DNA from: Algoriphagus sp.
GTDB lineage: Bacteria > Bacteroidota > Bacteroidia > Cytophagales > Cyclobacteriaceae
Length of the DNA stretch: 64,000 bases
Assembly: GCF_024305035.1 (NCBI RefSeq)
Contig: NZ_JAMWZB010000020.1
Span: 36,685-100,684 of the forward strand
Direction: 5' to 3'
Of this stretch, positions 7,652 to 16,944 are shown piece after piece. The notes beneath the pieces are model-generated. The model did not search any database. It saw only the letters and a list, made by a program, of their open reading frames with translations, and was not told the DNA's origin. A program made the position numbers and the translations under genes. Numbering within the stretch: position 1 is the stretch's first letter; every line of letters begins with the position of its first letter.

Positions 7652-8941
7652 ATGAAAGTATTAATGTTTGGGTGGGAATTTCCCCCACATATTTCAGGTG
7701 GTTTAGGCACGGCCTGCTATGGTTTGGTCAAGGGAATGGCCCATCATAATCAGGACGTCATTTTTGTAGTCCCCAAATTATGGGGAGATGAAGAGCCCTT
7801 GGCAGATTTTGTCAATGCCAGTGATATCAGCATCGATTACCGCGAGCGGAAATTCAAAAAAATCTGGAAAAACCTCACCTACCTGGAAGTAAGCAGCTTT
7901 TTGGTGCCCTATCTGGGACCGGAGGAATATCAAAAATTTACGGACTATGCGATTCACGATCGGACGGATGTAGATGAATCCATCTTCTCGACCAAATATG
8001 AATTCAGTGGCAAATATGGAAAAAACCTCCTCGAAGAGGTGAGTAGGTATGCCTTAACTGGAGCCCAAATCGCTCGTGATCGAAGTGATTTTGACATCAT
8101 TCATGCGCATGACTGGCTCTCATTTCCTGCAGGTATAGCTGCAAAAGAAATCAGTGGAAAGCCCCTCATCGCCCATGTCCATGCTACCGAATACGATCGA
8201 TCCGGAGAATCGGTCAACAAGCCTGTTTACGACATTGAACGGGCAGGAATGCACGCCGCAGATCATGTGTTGGCCGTCAGCCAATTGACCAAAAATACCA
8301 TCGTCAGAAAATATGGTGTTCCAGCAGAAAAAGTCAGTGTGCTTCACAATGCTGTTTTGGATGCCAGCATCATCAAGTCCAAATACGAAAAAAAGGTCCC
8401 TGAAAAAATTGTGACTTTCTTGGGTAGAATTACCTTCCAAAAAGGTCCAGAATATTTTGTCGAAGCGGCTAAGAAAGTTTTAGACCGAGATCCCAATGTC
8501 CGCTTTGTCATGGCAGGCTCAGGAGATTTGCTCAATCGAATGATTGACCGAGTGGCTGAACTCAGAATGGCTTCGCGCTTTCATTTTACCGGATTCTTAA
8601 AAGGGGACGATGTAGACCACATGTATGCGATTTCCGATGTGTATGTGATGCCTTCAGTTTCCGAGCCATTTGGGATTTCACCTCTGGAAGCGGTAAGACA
8701 CAATACCCCGGTCATCATTTCCAAGCAGTCAGGGGTTGCCGAAGTTTTGATCAACGCCATCAAGGTGGACTTTTGGGACATTGACGCGATGGCAGATGCC
8801 ATTTTTGCTCTGCTTCATTACAAGGGAATCTCCCAGATGTTTAAAGAACTGGGAAGCCAAGAATTAAAACGATTAAAATGGGAGCATGTGGCTGCCAAAC
8901 TAATCACTGTTTATGAAAAAACTTTATCCACTAGACCATGA
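7652..8941 (+). CDS. glycosyltransferase family 4 (glycogen synthase-like)
   Basis: 429 residues. The N-terminus M-K-V-L-M-F-G-W-E-F-P-P-H-I-S-G-G-L-G carries the K-x-G-G-L-type donor-binding loop of starch/glycogen-synthase-like GT-B enzymes. H-A-H-D-W-L lies near residue 153. The C-terminal half has F-L-G-R-I-T-x-Q-K-G-P-E-Y-F and the E-P-F-G-I-S-P-L-E-A nucleotide-sugar motif. It probably extends alpha-glucan chains from an activated glucose donor in the cytoplasm. It lies between the debranching enzyme and GH57 genes, with its stop overlapping the next start by 4 nt (ATGA), so translation is coupled. Whether the product is glycogen or another glucan cannot be read from sequence alone. Confidence 0.88.
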   Translation: MKVLMFGWEFPPHISGGLGTACYGLVKGMAHHNQDVIFVVPKLWGDEEPLADFVNASDISIDYRERKFKKIWKNLTYLEVSSFLVPYLGPEEYQKFTDYAIHDRTDVDESIFSTKYEFSGKYGKNLLEEVSRYALTGAQIARDRSDFDIIHAHDWLSFPAGIAAKEISGKPLIAHVHATEYDRSGESVNKPVYDIERAGMHAADHVLAVSQLTKNTIVRKYGVPAEKVSVLHNAVLDASIIKSKYEKKVPEKIVTFLGRITFQKGPEYFVEAAKKVLDRDPNVRFVMAGSGDLLNRMIDRVAELRMASRFHFTGFLKGDDVDHMYAISDVYVMPSVSEPFGISPLEAVRHNTPVIISKQSGVAEVLINAIKVDFWDIDAMADAIFALLHYKGISQMFKELGSQELKRLKWEHVAAKLITVYEKTLSTRP

Positions 8942-10146
8942 GAACGATCTGCTTTTACTTTCAGGTTCATCAACCCTACCGAATCAAACCTTATCGCTTT
9001 TTTGACATTGGGGAAGATCATTATTACTGGGATGATTTCAGTAACCGAACGATCATCAGAAAAGTAGCCCAGAAATGCTATCTTCCCATGAATGCCCTTT
9101 TGCTGGAATTGATCCAACGGTATCAAGGAAAGTTCAAAGTCACCTTTTCGCTTTCGGGGACTTTTATGGATCAACTGGAAGCCTATGCTCCGGATGTATT
9201 GGAAAGTTTTCAGCGACTGGTTGCGACCGGAAAGGTAGAATTGCTCAATGAAACCTACGGCCATGCCCTTGCCTCGCTGAAAAGCAAGGCAGAGTTTAGC
9301 GATATGGTCCAAAAGCATCAGGAAAAAATCAGCAGACTGTTTAATGGCTATAGGCCAAAAGTCTTTCGAAACACAGAGTTGATCTATTCGGATAAAATCG
9401 GAGAAATGGTCGCGGATATGGGCTATGAGGCGATTTTAACCGAGGGAGCTAAACATATTTTGGGTTGGAAAAGCCCCAATTATGTCTATCACAATTCCAT
9501 TAATCCGAAATTGAAAGTCCTGCTTAAAAACTTCAGACTTTCCGATGACATCGCTTTTCGATTCAGCAACAAAACTTGGGAAGACTACCCCCTTACCACA
9601 GAAAAATTCATCAATTGGATCAATGCTATTCCAAGGGAAGAACAAAGTTTGAATCTATTCATGGATTATGAAACCTTTGGTGAGCATCAGTGGGCCGAAA
9701 CCGGAATCTTTGAGTTTATGCGAGCGTTACCCGAATCGGTATTTAAGCATTCAGACTTTAGCTTCTCTACTCCATCTGAGGTGATTTCCCTAGTTTCCCC
9801 AGTAGGAGCTATCCATGTACCAACCCCAATTTCCTGGGCGGACGAAGAACGGGATTTGACGGCTTGGCTGGGAAATGATTTGCAGGATGAAGCATTTGAC
9901 CGACTTTATGAATTGGAAGATCAAGTCAAAAAAATCAAGGATCCGGATATCCAGCGCGACTGGAAATATTTGCAGACCTCGGATCACTTTTATTACATGT
10001 GTACCAAGTTCTTTTCCGATGGTTCAGTGCACGAATACTTCAGCCCCTACGACACCCCATACGACGCCTTTATCAATTACATGAACGTCCTGAGCGATTT
10101 TGTCTTGCGGGTGAAAGAAAAAGTGAAAGAAGTCGAGAAAGTCTAA
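8938..10146 (+). CDS. GH57 family glycoside hydrolase (alpha-amylase/glucanotransferase type)
   Basis: 402 residues. It begins with the GH57 hallmark F-x-V-H-Q-P-Y. The predicted nucleophile is Glu147 in F-R-N-T-E-L-I-Y, and the acid/base is Asp243 in F-M-D-Y-E-T-F-G. It has the short GH57 length typical of the alpha-amylase subgroup found in Bacteroidota glycogen clusters rather than the branching-enzyme form (over 500 residues). It would hydrolyse or transfer alpha-1,4-glucan chains. The start overlaps the GT4 stop (ATGA). A strong terminator follows. Confidence 0.9.
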   Translation: MRTICFYFQVHQPYRIKPYRFFDIGEDHYYWDDFSNRTIIRKVAQKCYLPMNALLLELIQRYQGKFKVTFSLSGTFMDQLEAYAPDVLESFQRLVATGKVELLNETYGHALASLKSKAEFSDMVQKHQEKISRLFNGYRPKVFRNTELIYSDKIGEMVADMGYEAILTEGAKHILGWKSPNYVYHNSINPKLKVLLKNFRLSDDIAFRFSNKTWEDYPLTTEKFINWINAIPREEQSLNLFMDYETFGEHQWAETGIFEFMRALPESVFKHSDFSFSTPSEVISLVSPVGAIHVPTPISWADEERDLTAWLGNDLQDEAFDRLYELEDQVKKIKDPDIQRDWKYLQTSDHFYYMCTKFFSDGSVHEYFSPYDTPYDAFINYMNVLSDFVLRVKEKVKEVEKV

Positions 10147-10150
10147 AGTA

Positions 10151-10188
10151 AAAAGAGGCTAATTCAAATTGAATCAGCCTCTTTTTTG
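10151..10188 (+). terminator. terminator of the glycogen operon
   Basis: Stem AAAAGAGGCT/AGCCTCTTTT with inner ATTC/GAAT pairing, followed by a T run. It lies between convergent genes and could serve both strands. Confidence 0.85.
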
Positions 10189-10202
10189 GAATATTTTCAT
10201 AA

Positions 10203-11024
10203 TCAATAACTCTCTGATTCATTCGGAAAATCCCGACTTTTAACATCTTTAATGTAGTTTTTAAAGGCATCTGTCATCGTCTGCTGCAGATCGGCATACT
10301 GTCTGAGAAATCGAGGCTTGAATTCCTGGGTAATCCCCAGCATATCATGCATCACTAAAACCTGACCATCCACCTCTGCGCCTGCACCAATCCCGATCAC
10401 CGGAATTTTGACCTGTTGGGCCACTTTTTTGGCGAGAGACGCTGGAATTTTCTCCAACACGATCGCAAAGCAACCACAGGCTTCAAGCATTTGGGCATCT
10501 TCCAGAAGTTTCTGTGCTTCAGCTTCTTCTTTTGCGCGGACAGTATAGGTTCCAAACTTGTAAATGGACTGTGGAGTCAATCCCAAATGTCCCATGACTG
10601 GCACGCCTGCAGTTAAAATCCGGCTGACGGATTCTTTAATCTCTGATCCTCCTTCTACTTTGACGGCATGGGCTCCGGATTCCTTCATGATTCGAATCGC
10701 CGATCGCAAAGCCTCGGAGCTATTCCCTTGATAATTTCCAAAAGGGATATCCACCACCACAAAGGCACGCTTTACTGCTCGGACCACCGCAGAGGCATGA
10801 TAAATCATCTGATCCAAGGTAATGGGCAAGGTAGTTTCGTGTCCTGCCATGACGTTGGAAGCGGAATCTCCCACCAAAATGATATCAATACCTGCGGCAT
10901 CAACGATTTTAGCCATGGAAAAGTCATAGGCAGTGAGCATGGATATTTTTTCCCCACGGTCTTTCATTTCCTGGAGAATGTGCGTGGTGATCCGTTTAAT
11001 AGAAGCTGAGGAGTGAACTGACAT
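10203..11024 (-). CDS. panB: 3-methyl-2-oxobutanoate hydroxymethyltransferase
   Basis: 273 residues, the normal PanB length. Motifs seen: T-A-Y-D-F-S near residue 31, V-G-D-S-A-S-N-V with the Mg-binding Asp, [32 protein letters not shown], and G-I-G-A-G. It adds a hydroxymethyl group from methylene-tetrahydrofolate to ketoisovalerate, the first committed step to pantothenate and CoA, in the cytoplasm. It is separated by 5 nt from the upstream phosphoribosyltransferase gene, so the two are co-transcribed. Confidence 0.97.
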   Translation of the reverse strand: MSVHSSASIKRITTHILQEMKDRGEKISMLTAYDFSMAKIVDAAGIDIILVGDSASNVMAGHETTLPITLDQMIYHASAVVRAVKRAFVVVDIPFGNYQGNSSEALRSAIRIMKESGAHAVKVEGGSEIKESVSRILTAGVPVMGHLGLTPQSIYKFGTYTVRAKEEAEAQKLLEDAQMLEACGCFAIVLEKIPASLAKKVAQQVKIPVIGIGAGAEVDGQVLVMHDMLGITQEFKPRFLRQYADLQQTMTDAFKNYIKDVKSRDFPNESESY

Positions 11025-11029
11025 GATTT

Positions 11030-11521
11030 TTAATGAAGGTGAACTGAATAGCGATATCCCGAAAGGTCAACTTTGATATGCTCATTAAGTGTGGTTGAGA
11101 GCTCATATCCCGTGTAATCCGGCCGAATCGGAAAAAGTCCATGAGCACGGTTGACCAAGACGGCCAATTCCATTTTACTGAGCTCTTCTTCCAGAAAAGG
11201 TTTCATCGCATAGACGATCGTTTTCCCGGTATTCAACACATCATCGACCAAAATGAGGTTTTTCCCTTTCAAATCCAGCTCTTTAGACAATTCAATAGCA
11301 GAATTTGCCACATTACTTTTATCCAGTTTAACTTCGATTTCTTCGATTTTCAAGTCAGAAATTTTCCTTAGCTCTTCAGCAAGTAGTTGGGAAAGTTGCT
11401 GCCCCATTCCTGATATGCCGGCAAAAATCAATCCTGAGGAATAGAGATTCCGCTCATAGATTTCGAAAGCCATTCGGGTGATCTTTTTCTGGATTTGCTC
11501 GTGATGGAGTACTTCGCTCAT
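11030..11521 (-). CDS. type I phosphoribosyltransferase, PyrR-like
   Basis: 163 residues with the PRPP-binding signature [13 protein letters not shown] near residues 97-109 and a flexible-loop-like region before it. Length and layout resemble PyrR or hypoxanthine-type phosphoribosyltransferases, but the substrate hood is not diagnostic by eye. It could salvage a base (uracil or purine) or act as a regulator. It sits 5 nt upstream of panB, and its start is 56 nt downstream of the stop of rsgA, all on the minus strand. The domain is certain; the substrate is not. Confidence 0.8.
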   Translation of the reverse strand: MSEVLHHEQIQKKITRMAFEIYERNLYSSGLIFAGISGMGQQLSQLLAEELRKISDLKIEEIEVKLDKSNVANSAIELSKELDLKGKNLILVDDVLNTGKTIVYAMKPFLEEELSKMELAVLVNRAHGLFPIRPDYTGYELSTTLNEHIKVDLSGYRYSVHLH

Positions 11522-11577
11522 AAGATTGGTTTGAAAAATGAAAAATAGGCCAAATTACCCTGCTTTCAAAATTTTTA

Positions 11578-12501
11578 TCAACGATGGGAATCTTCCTCAG
11601 AAAGGATATTCAAATAGCTCTCATAGCGATAGGGGTGAATGTAGCCTTCTTCCAGCTTTTCCAAAATCACACATCCCGGCTCATTGATATGGCGGCAATT
11701 GTTGTATTTGCACTGACCGAGGTATTTGCGCATTTCGGGAAAATAATGCGAAAGTTCATACTCCTCCACATCCAAAATCCCAAATTCCTTGATTCCCGGC
11801 GTATCAATCAAATCCCCTCCTCCCGGGAGTTCAAATAATTCGGCAAAAGTAGTCGTATGCACGCCCTTGCTACTAAAATTAGAAACTTCCTTAGTTTGCT
11901 GACTAGCACCCAGTGCAAGTTTGTTGAGTAGGGTGGACTTTCCCACGCCTGAGTGTCCAGCTATCAAACTGGATTTACCCTGAATCAAAGGGAGAAATTT
12001 TTCCCTGAGATCTTGGTCATGTATCGCTGAAATTTCCAAAACCGGATAGCCCAAAGGCTCATAAATCTCATGGACATCCTGAAGCCATTCCTGATCCCTG
12101 TCTTTACTGATCAGATCCACCTTATTGACGACCAAAATCGCCGGAATTCGAAAACTTTCCGTGCTTACCAAAAAGCGATCAATAAAACCCAAGGAAGTTC
12201 GTGGACTTTTCATCGTGATGACCAAAATCGCCTGATCCAGATTGCTCGCAATGATGTGAGAAAAGTGTTGCTTCCGCGTGGATTTTCGGATTACATAATT
12301 CTCCCGCGGATGAATCTGCTGAATCACCGCTGTCTCCTGACCTTCTTCCATGACTAGCTCCACCCAGTCCCCTACGGCAATCGGGTTGGTCAGCTTGAGC
12401 TCATCTTGCTTAAATTTCCCTTTTAATCGAGCTTTTACCTCGACATTATCGGTTTTTACGGTATACCAACTCCCGGTAGATTTGATTACTCTTCCTTTCA
12501 T
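11578..12501 (-). CDS. rsgA: ribosome small subunit-dependent GTPase A
   Basis: 307 residues from ATG at 12501 (M-K-G-R-V-I-K-S). The frame is open to 12570, but the shorter start overlaps the waaA stop as ATGA, the usual coupled arrangement. OB-fold N-terminus, then circularly permuted GTPase motifs: N-K-V-D (G4), then A-G-H-S-G-V-G-K-S-T-L (G1), T-T-T-F-A-E (G2) and D-T-P-G (G3). The C-terminal zinc motif C-x4-C-x-H-x5-C appears as C-K-Y-N-N-C-R-H-x-x-E-P-G-C. It matures the 30S ribosomal subunit. Confidence 0.97.
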   Translation of the reverse strand: MKGRVIKSTGSWYTVKTDNVEVKARLKGKFKQDELKLTNPIAVGDWVELVMEEGQETAVIQQIHPRENYVIRKSTRKQHFSHIIASNLDQAILVITMKSPRTSLGFIDRFLVSTESFRIPAILVVNKVDLISKDRDQEWLQDVHEIYEPLGYPVLEISAIHDQDLREKFLPLIQGKSSLIAGHSGVGKSTLLNKLALGASQQTKEVSNFSSKGVHTTTFAELFELPGGGDLIDTPGIKEFGILDVEEYELSHYFPEMRKYLGQCKYNNCRHINEPGCVILEKLEEGYIHPYRYESYLNILSEEDSHR

Positions 12502-13748
12502 GCTTTTCTCATCGATTTTTTGAGAACATTCAAAATCCGGTCGGTTGCACCCACATTTTCGGCTACCCAAGTTTGGGCTGCTTTGACCGCAAGTTCATAC
12601 CTTCCTCTATCTTCAAGCAATTCCACCGTATCAATCAACTCCTCCATAGTTTTTACGCAAAAACCACATCCTTTTTTCTGACTGATTTTTGCCTCCGGAA
12701 ACTTTCTATCGTTTTGAAGCTTCCCAAACAAAACCGGAACTCCAAATCCCAAAGGCTCCAATATATTGTGAAGTCCTTTTCCAAATCCCCCACCCACATA
12801 AGCAAGTCTGGCAAATTGATAAAGCGAAGACAACATTCCCACATTATCTATAAACAAAATTTCACTGGGCTGATTCCCCTTTCTGTTGGAGTAAAAAGTA
12901 CAAGTTCGTTCTATCTGACTTTGCCAAAGCTTCATGGGTTTTAGATCCATACTATGCGGCGCAATGATCCATTTGTACTTTTTATCTTTATTAATCAGCG
13001 GGATTAAAATATCCATATCCTCCTGCCAAACAGACCCCAAAACAAAAATAGGCTTTCCTCCAGTCCAAGCATATATTTCGGGAAATTCCTGAGCCGATTG
13101 AGCAGTTTGCAACACCCGATCAAATCGGGTATCGCCAGCTAGGGTATGAGCATGAAAACCAATCCCGTCTAGCAATTTTTGGCTTTTCTGATTTTGGGTA
13201 AAAATATGGTCAAAAAAGAAAATTTGGTTTCTAAAAAAACCCTGTCTGCTAAAATAAACCTGATCTTGCCGAAAGGCTGCCGAAATTAGAAACAGAGGGA
13301 TATTGTGATTTTTTATCTCCTTCAAAAAATTATTCCAAAGGTCATATTTGACGAAAAAAACATAGCTTGGATTTAAGTGACCAACAAAATCCCGGGCATT
13401 TTGAGGAGTATCAAGAGGTAAGTAGCAAATAAAATCAACTTCTTTTTGAGGTTTGTTTTTAGTCGGTTCAAAACCTGAAGGGCTGAAAAAACTAACTGCA
13501 ATTTTATGAGTTGGATTTCGCTTTTTAAGAGCTTTGATCAGTGGTTTTGCTTGCTCAAATTCCCCCAAAGAGGCTACATGAAACCAAATGAGATTTCCCG
13601 GATTAAAAGTTCGAAAATTCCTCACAGCTTGGATTACGTCTTTTCTCCCCTGCCAAAAAATCCGGATTTTCGAAGAAAAAAGCGCGGCCAATGGCAAAAA
13701 TAGCGCGGCCAGTTTCATCGAAAAGTTGTACATCCAATTCATGCCCAA
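12498..13748 (-). CDS. waaA: 3-deoxy-D-manno-octulosonic acid (Kdo) transferase
   Basis: 416 residues. The N-terminal hydrophobic anchor is followed by W-F-H-V-A-S-L-G-E-F-E-Q-A (near residue 54), the conserved Glu motif of Kdo transferases. The C-terminal GT-B half has G-S-V-W-x-E-D and Y-V-G-G-G-F-G-K-G-L-H-N-I-L-E-P, the family signature. It transfers Kdo from CMP-Kdo to lipid IVA at the inner membrane in LPS core synthesis. Met codons at residues 1, 3 and 6 are all possible starts. Its stop overlaps the start of rsgA. Confidence 0.95.
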   Translation of the reverse strand: MGMNWMYNFSMKLAALFLPLAALFSSKIRIFWQGRKDVIQAVRNFRTFNPGNLIWFHVASLGEFEQAKPLIKALKKRNPTHKIAVSFFSPSGFEPTKNKPQKEVDFICYLPLDTPQNARDFVGHLNPSYVFFVKYDLWNNFLKEIKNHNIPLFLISAAFRQDQVYFSRQGFFRNQIFFFDHIFTQNQKSQKLLDGIGFHAHTLAGDTRFDRVLQTAQSAQEFPEIYAWTGGKPIFVLGSVWQEDMDILIPLINKDKKYKWIIAPHSMDLKPMKLWQSQIERTCTFYSNRKGNQPSEILFIDNVGMLSSLYQFARLAYVGGGFGKGLHNILEPLGFGVPVLFGKLQNDRKFPEAKISQKKGCGFCVKTMEELIDTVELLEDRGRYELAVKAAQTWVAENVGATDRILNVLKKSMRKA

Positions 13749-13835
13749 AATTAAGCTTTACTTTTCATAATCAACCCAAATTTCGGGCAAAGGAAAGAAT
13801 TGAATATTGACTCCATTTTTTGAGAAAATTCAAGA

Positions 13836-13843
13836 TACCTTTG
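13836..13843 (+). promoter_or_regulatory. possible -7 element upstream of the LMW phosphatase gene
   Basis: TACCTTTG matches the Bacteroidota -7 consensus TAnnTTTG and lies 73 nt upstream of the ATG at 13917. No TTG at the preferred 17-23 nt spacing was found (nearest ones at about 13 and 26 nt), so this is only tentative. Confidence 0.35.
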
Positions 13844-13916
13844 TGCTTTTCCACTCAAAAATTCCTACATTCAAAGTTGCCGAAATCAAAGCATGGTCTC
13901 AAATTAGTATTTTCGC

Positions 13917-14402
13917 ATGATTAAAGTATTATTCGTTTGTCTTGGCAATATTTGTCGTTCCCCTTTGGCAGAGGCAATTTTTGACCATAAAATTAAAGTT
14001 GCCGGCATCGAGGATCGCTTTAAATCCGACAGCGCAGGGACTTCTGATTTTCACATCGGGGAATTGCCCGACGAACGCACGATCAATTGTGCAAAAAAGT
14101 ATAATATCCCGGTCAACCACCGCGGCAGACAAGTCAACCGTACGGATTTCCGCGATTTTGATTACATCCTGGCCATGGATGAAAATAATCTGCGAAATCT
14201 GAATGCAATGAAATCCAAGTATGGATTTGAGGAAAAGGAAATTCATTTAATCCGGAATTTTGCACCTAACGGAAAGGGGCTTTCGGTTCCCGATCCTTAT
14301 TATGGAGGCGAGGACGCATTTGAAGAAATTTACCACATACTAAATGAGGCAGTGGACCACTTTCTGACAACCATCCAAGAGAGACATCAGCTGTATGCAT
14401 GA
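13917..14402 (+). CDS. low-molecular-weight protein-tyrosine phosphatase
   Basis: 161 residues. It starts M-I-K-V-L-F-V-C-L-G-N-I-C-R-S-P, the C-x5-R phosphatase loop with Cys8 and Arg14. The C-terminal general acid lies in V-P-D-P-Y-Y-G-G. It would dephosphorylate tyrosine (or arginine) residues in the cytoplasm. It is the first gene of a three-gene plus-strand unit; its last 8 nt overlap the kinase gene, so the pair is translationally coupled. Confidence 0.95.
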   Translation: MIKVLFVCLGNICRSPLAEAIFDHKIKVAGIEDRFKSDSAGTSDFHIGELPDERTINCAKKYNIPVNHRGRQVNRTDFRDFDYILAMDENNLRNLNAMKSKYGFEEKEIHLIRNFAPNGKGLSVPDPYYGGEDAFEEIYHILNEAVDHFLTTIQERHQLYA

Positions 14403-15270
14403 TCAAAATGACCTTTATGAGCAAATACTTTTTGAAAATCTCGGAGCGGACTCTTTCCTAAAAAACGCAAGCCTTATCGCCTCTGGCAATCACAACCAAG
14501 GAATCAGACTAGACACCCCATCAGATTCATTTTTTCTTAAAATTAATTTTGAACATGAGCGAGACATCCTGAAAAAGGAAGCGGAAGGCTTGGATTTACT
14601 TCGGGCAAATACCTTCCTTCAAGTTCCACAGGTTTTCGGATTTGGCCGGGTCGGTGATTACAATTATCTTTTGATGGAATTCATCCAATCTCGCCGCCAG
14701 AATCCCAATTACTGGGAAAATCTGGGAATCGGTCTGGCCCACCTTCACCTGACTCAAGCACAAAACTTTGGCTTGGAAGAAGACAACTTTATTGCCTCCC
14801 TTCATCAGCGAAATTTATCCACCGACAATTGGCTTGATTTTTTTATTGAGTTTCGGTTGGAACCCTTAATCGGGAAAGCCTATTTTGATCGACTAATCCC
14901 CTTGGATTTTCTGAAGCGATTTCAGGAAATCTATCCCAAATTGCAGGGGATTTTCCCAAAAGAGCAACCTGCCTTACTTCATGGAGATCTCTGGTCTGGA
15001 AATGTCATTTGCAATCCGGAAGGCCAGCCGGCTCTGATTGATCCAGCAGTTTATTTTGGCCATCGGGAAATGGATTTGGCCTTTAGTCGTTTATTTGGTG
15101 GCTTTGATCAGGAATTTTACGATGCGTATGAATCGGTATTACCTTTGGAGCCTGAATTTGAATCTCGGATGGGCATTTACAATTTATACCCGCTTTTAGT
15201 CCACCTCAATCTCTTTGGGAGTGCTTATTTGCACGGAATCGAGCGGATTGTCAAACGATTTGAAAACTAA
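14395..15270 (+). CDS. fructosamine/ketosamine-3-kinase family protein
   Basis: 291 residues with a protein-kinase-like (APH) fold: catalytic loop L-L-H-G-D-L-W-S-G-N-V near residue 199, metal-binding I-D-P-A (D-x-G-like position), H-R-E-M-D-L-A and L-F-G-G-F as in the fructosamine kinase family. It phosphorylates ketoamines on glycated proteins so that they break down (protein deglycation). It overlaps the phosphatase gene; such phosphatase/kinase pairs are common in bacterial deglycation loci. Substrate (fructosamine or ribulosamine) not resolvable. Confidence 0.9.
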   Translation: MHDQNDLYEQILFENLGADSFLKNASLIASGNHNQGIRLDTPSDSFFLKINFEHERDILKKEAEGLDLLRANTFLQVPQVFGFGRVGDYNYLLMEFIQSRRQNPNYWENLGIGLAHLHLTQAQNFGLEEDNFIASLHQRNLSTDNWLDFFIEFRLEPLIGKAYFDRLIPLDFLKRFQEIYPKLQGIFPKEQPALLHGDLWSGNVICNPEGQPALIDPAVYFGHREMDLAFSRLFGGFDQEFYDAYESVLPLEPEFESRMGIYNLYPLLVHLNLFGSAYLHGIERIVKRFEN

Positions 15271-15272
15271 CG

Positions 15273-15779
15273 ATGTCTATTGTAATCAGAGCTGCAAAAG
15301 TGGAAGATGTTCCCGTGATTTTGGAAATCAACAATTATGAGATCCTTCAGACTACGGTCAATTATGACATCGTTCCCAAGACTTTGGAAGAACAGCAAAA
15401 CTGGTTTCACCAAAAAGCGAATGCAGGTTTTCCCATTTTAGTGGCAGAAATCAACGGCAAAGTCGAAGGGTTTGCCTTTTATGGAACTTTCCGGCCCAAA
15501 TACGGATATCGGTTTACGGTCGAGCACTCGGTATATATCGGACCAGATTCCCGAGGAAAAGGTCTAGGCAGAAAGCTTATGAATCAACTCATCGGCATTG
15601 CCAGAGCGGCAGGTTATCATTCGATGGTTGGAGGAATCGACTCCTCCAACATGGGCAGCTTGGAATTCCACCGAAAACTTGGCTTCCGCGAAGTAGGTAG
15701 GTTCCAAGAAATCGGTCAAAAGTTTGATAAATGGCTGGATTTGATTTTTGTGCAGTTGCTTTTGGATGAATCAAACTAA
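15273..15779 (+). CDS. GNAT N-acetyltransferase (phosphinothricin acetyltransferase-like)
   Basis: 168 residues. The acetyl-CoA site motif A reads S-V-Y-I-G-P-D-S-R-G-K-G-L-G-R-K-L, followed by H-R-K-L-G-F-R-E-V-G near residues 134-143. N-terminal I-R-A-A-K-V-E-D and E-I-N-N-Y are typical of the PAT/YncA subgroup acting on small amines or Met analogues. The start is 2 nt after the kinase stop, so it belongs to the same operon. Its end overlaps the convergent oxidoreductase gene by 9 nt. Substrate unknown. Confidence 0.88.
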   Translation: MSIVIRAAKVEDVPVILEINNYEILQTTVNYDIVPKTLEEQQNWFHQKANAGFPILVAEINGKVEGFAFYGTFRPKYGYRFTVEHSVYIGPDSRGKGLGRKLMNQLIGIARAAGYHSMVGGIDSSNMGSLEFHRKLGFREVGRFQEIGQKFDKWLDLIFVQLLLDESN

Positions 15780-16892
15780 GACCACTTTTTCTCCAGTCTT
15801 AACAGCTTCAAATATCGCTTCGATGATCCGCATATCCTTGAGACCTTCCCATCCATCCACCGGAATTTCGGCTTCTTTTCCATCCAGAATCATCGCTGCC
15901 ATCTCATCCATTTGAGTGGTTTGATGGGTGACGTGGGGATGGTTCAATGGTCCTTCATGCGTACGCCCCTCAATCGGGCCATAGCCGGTCGAAGGTTGCA
16001 TTTCAGCAAACCCCTTGATCCCGTTGAGATAAAATTTATCCAAGTAATTCATACTATAAGTCGAAAGGCAAGATGCGACCACTTCATCCGGAAATCCCAT
16101 CTGAAAGGTGATCGTCTCATCAATCCCTTCCTTGAACTTGACCGGGTCGGTTTTAACTTCCTGAGCAGTCACCCAAAGCGGTTCCGAACCGATCATGTAC
16201 CGTGCCCCATTGATGGAATAAATTCCAATATCCATCATCGCCCCACCTCCAGAAAGCACCGGATCTAGCCTCCACTGTGTAGGATCACCGATGATAAATC
16301 CGCTCAATCCTTGAAAAAATTTGATCTGTCCAAAATCGCCAGCTTTCCGCTTTCGCACCACGTCTAGCGTATTGGCTTCGAAGTGCATCCGGTACCCAAT
16401 CAATAGCTTCACACCCATTTCATCACAAACGCGGATCATCTCTGCAGCATCGGCAGCAGTGGTTGCCATGGGTTTTTCACAGATGACATGTTTCCCTGCC
16501 CTTGCAGCTCGAATACTATGTTCCTTGTGCAATCCATTCGGCGTAATCACATAAACTGCATCGATATCTGGATTATCTTTAATTTGGTCAAAATTCTCGT
16601 AGTTGTAGCAGTTTTTATCCTCGATATTATATTCCCTTTTCCAAGACTCAATTTTTGATGGAGTCCCACTGACCAAACCGACCAATTTTGCCCGCTTGCA
16701 ATCTTTCATCGCTTTGGCCACACGGGTTCCGTAGCTACCTAATCCCATAATCGCTACGCGGAGCGGTTTTTCATTTTGATAAAAAATGGGGTTTGACTGT
16801 GTTTTGGAAAAGCTAACCCTAGGAATAGTGGGTAAACTGAGCGCCAAGGCAGAAACGCCGGCTTTTTGGAGAAATGATCTTCTGGTTTTCAT
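15771..16892 (-). CDS. Gfo/Idh/MocA-family oxidoreductase with Tat signal
   Basis: 373 residues. The N-terminus is a twin-arginine signal (T-R-R-S-F-L-Q, hydrophobic stretch, then polar), so the folded, NAD(P)-loaded protein is likely exported to the periplasm. The Rossmann start V-A-I-M-G-L-G-S-Y-G-T-R is followed by the E-K-P-M-A motif (Lys-Pro of the family) near residue 140, then the beta-sheet substrate domain with G-G-G-A-M-M-D-I-G-I-Y. It oxidises or epimerises a sugar-type substrate; identity unknown. Transcribed convergently with the GNAT gene. Confidence 0.92.
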   Translation of the reverse strand: MKTRRSFLQKAGVSALALSLPTIPRVSFSKTQSNPIFYQNEKPLRVAIMGLGSYGTRVAKAMKDCKRAKLVGLVSGTPSKIESWKREYNIEDKNCYNYENFDQIKDNPDIDAVYVITPNGLHKEHSIRAARAGKHVICEKPMATTAADAAEMIRVCDEMGVKLLIGYRMHFEANTLDVVRKRKAGDFGQIKFFQGLSGFIIGDPTQWRLDPVLSGGGAMMDIGIYSINGARYMIGSEPLWVTAQEVKTDPVKFKEGIDETITFQMGFPDEVVASCLSTYSMNYLDKFYLNGIKGFAEMQPSTGYGPIEGRTHEGPLNHPHVTHQTTQMDEMAAMILDGKEAEIPVDGWEGLKDMRIIEAIFEAVKTGEKVVLV

Positions 16893-16906
16893 AGGTTTAT
16901 CGGGTT

Positions 16907-16929
16907 AAAAATGAAATGTACTCATTTTT
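16907..16929 (-). terminator. weak terminator-like hairpin after the aspartate kinase gene
   Basis: AT-rich 8-bp stem AAAAATGA/TCATTTTT with 7-nt loop, 15 nt after the lysC stop on the minus strand and upstream of the next minus-strand gene. The stem is GC-poor, so the call is tentative. Confidence 0.35.
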
Positions 16930-16944
16930 ATAAAAAAAATCAGC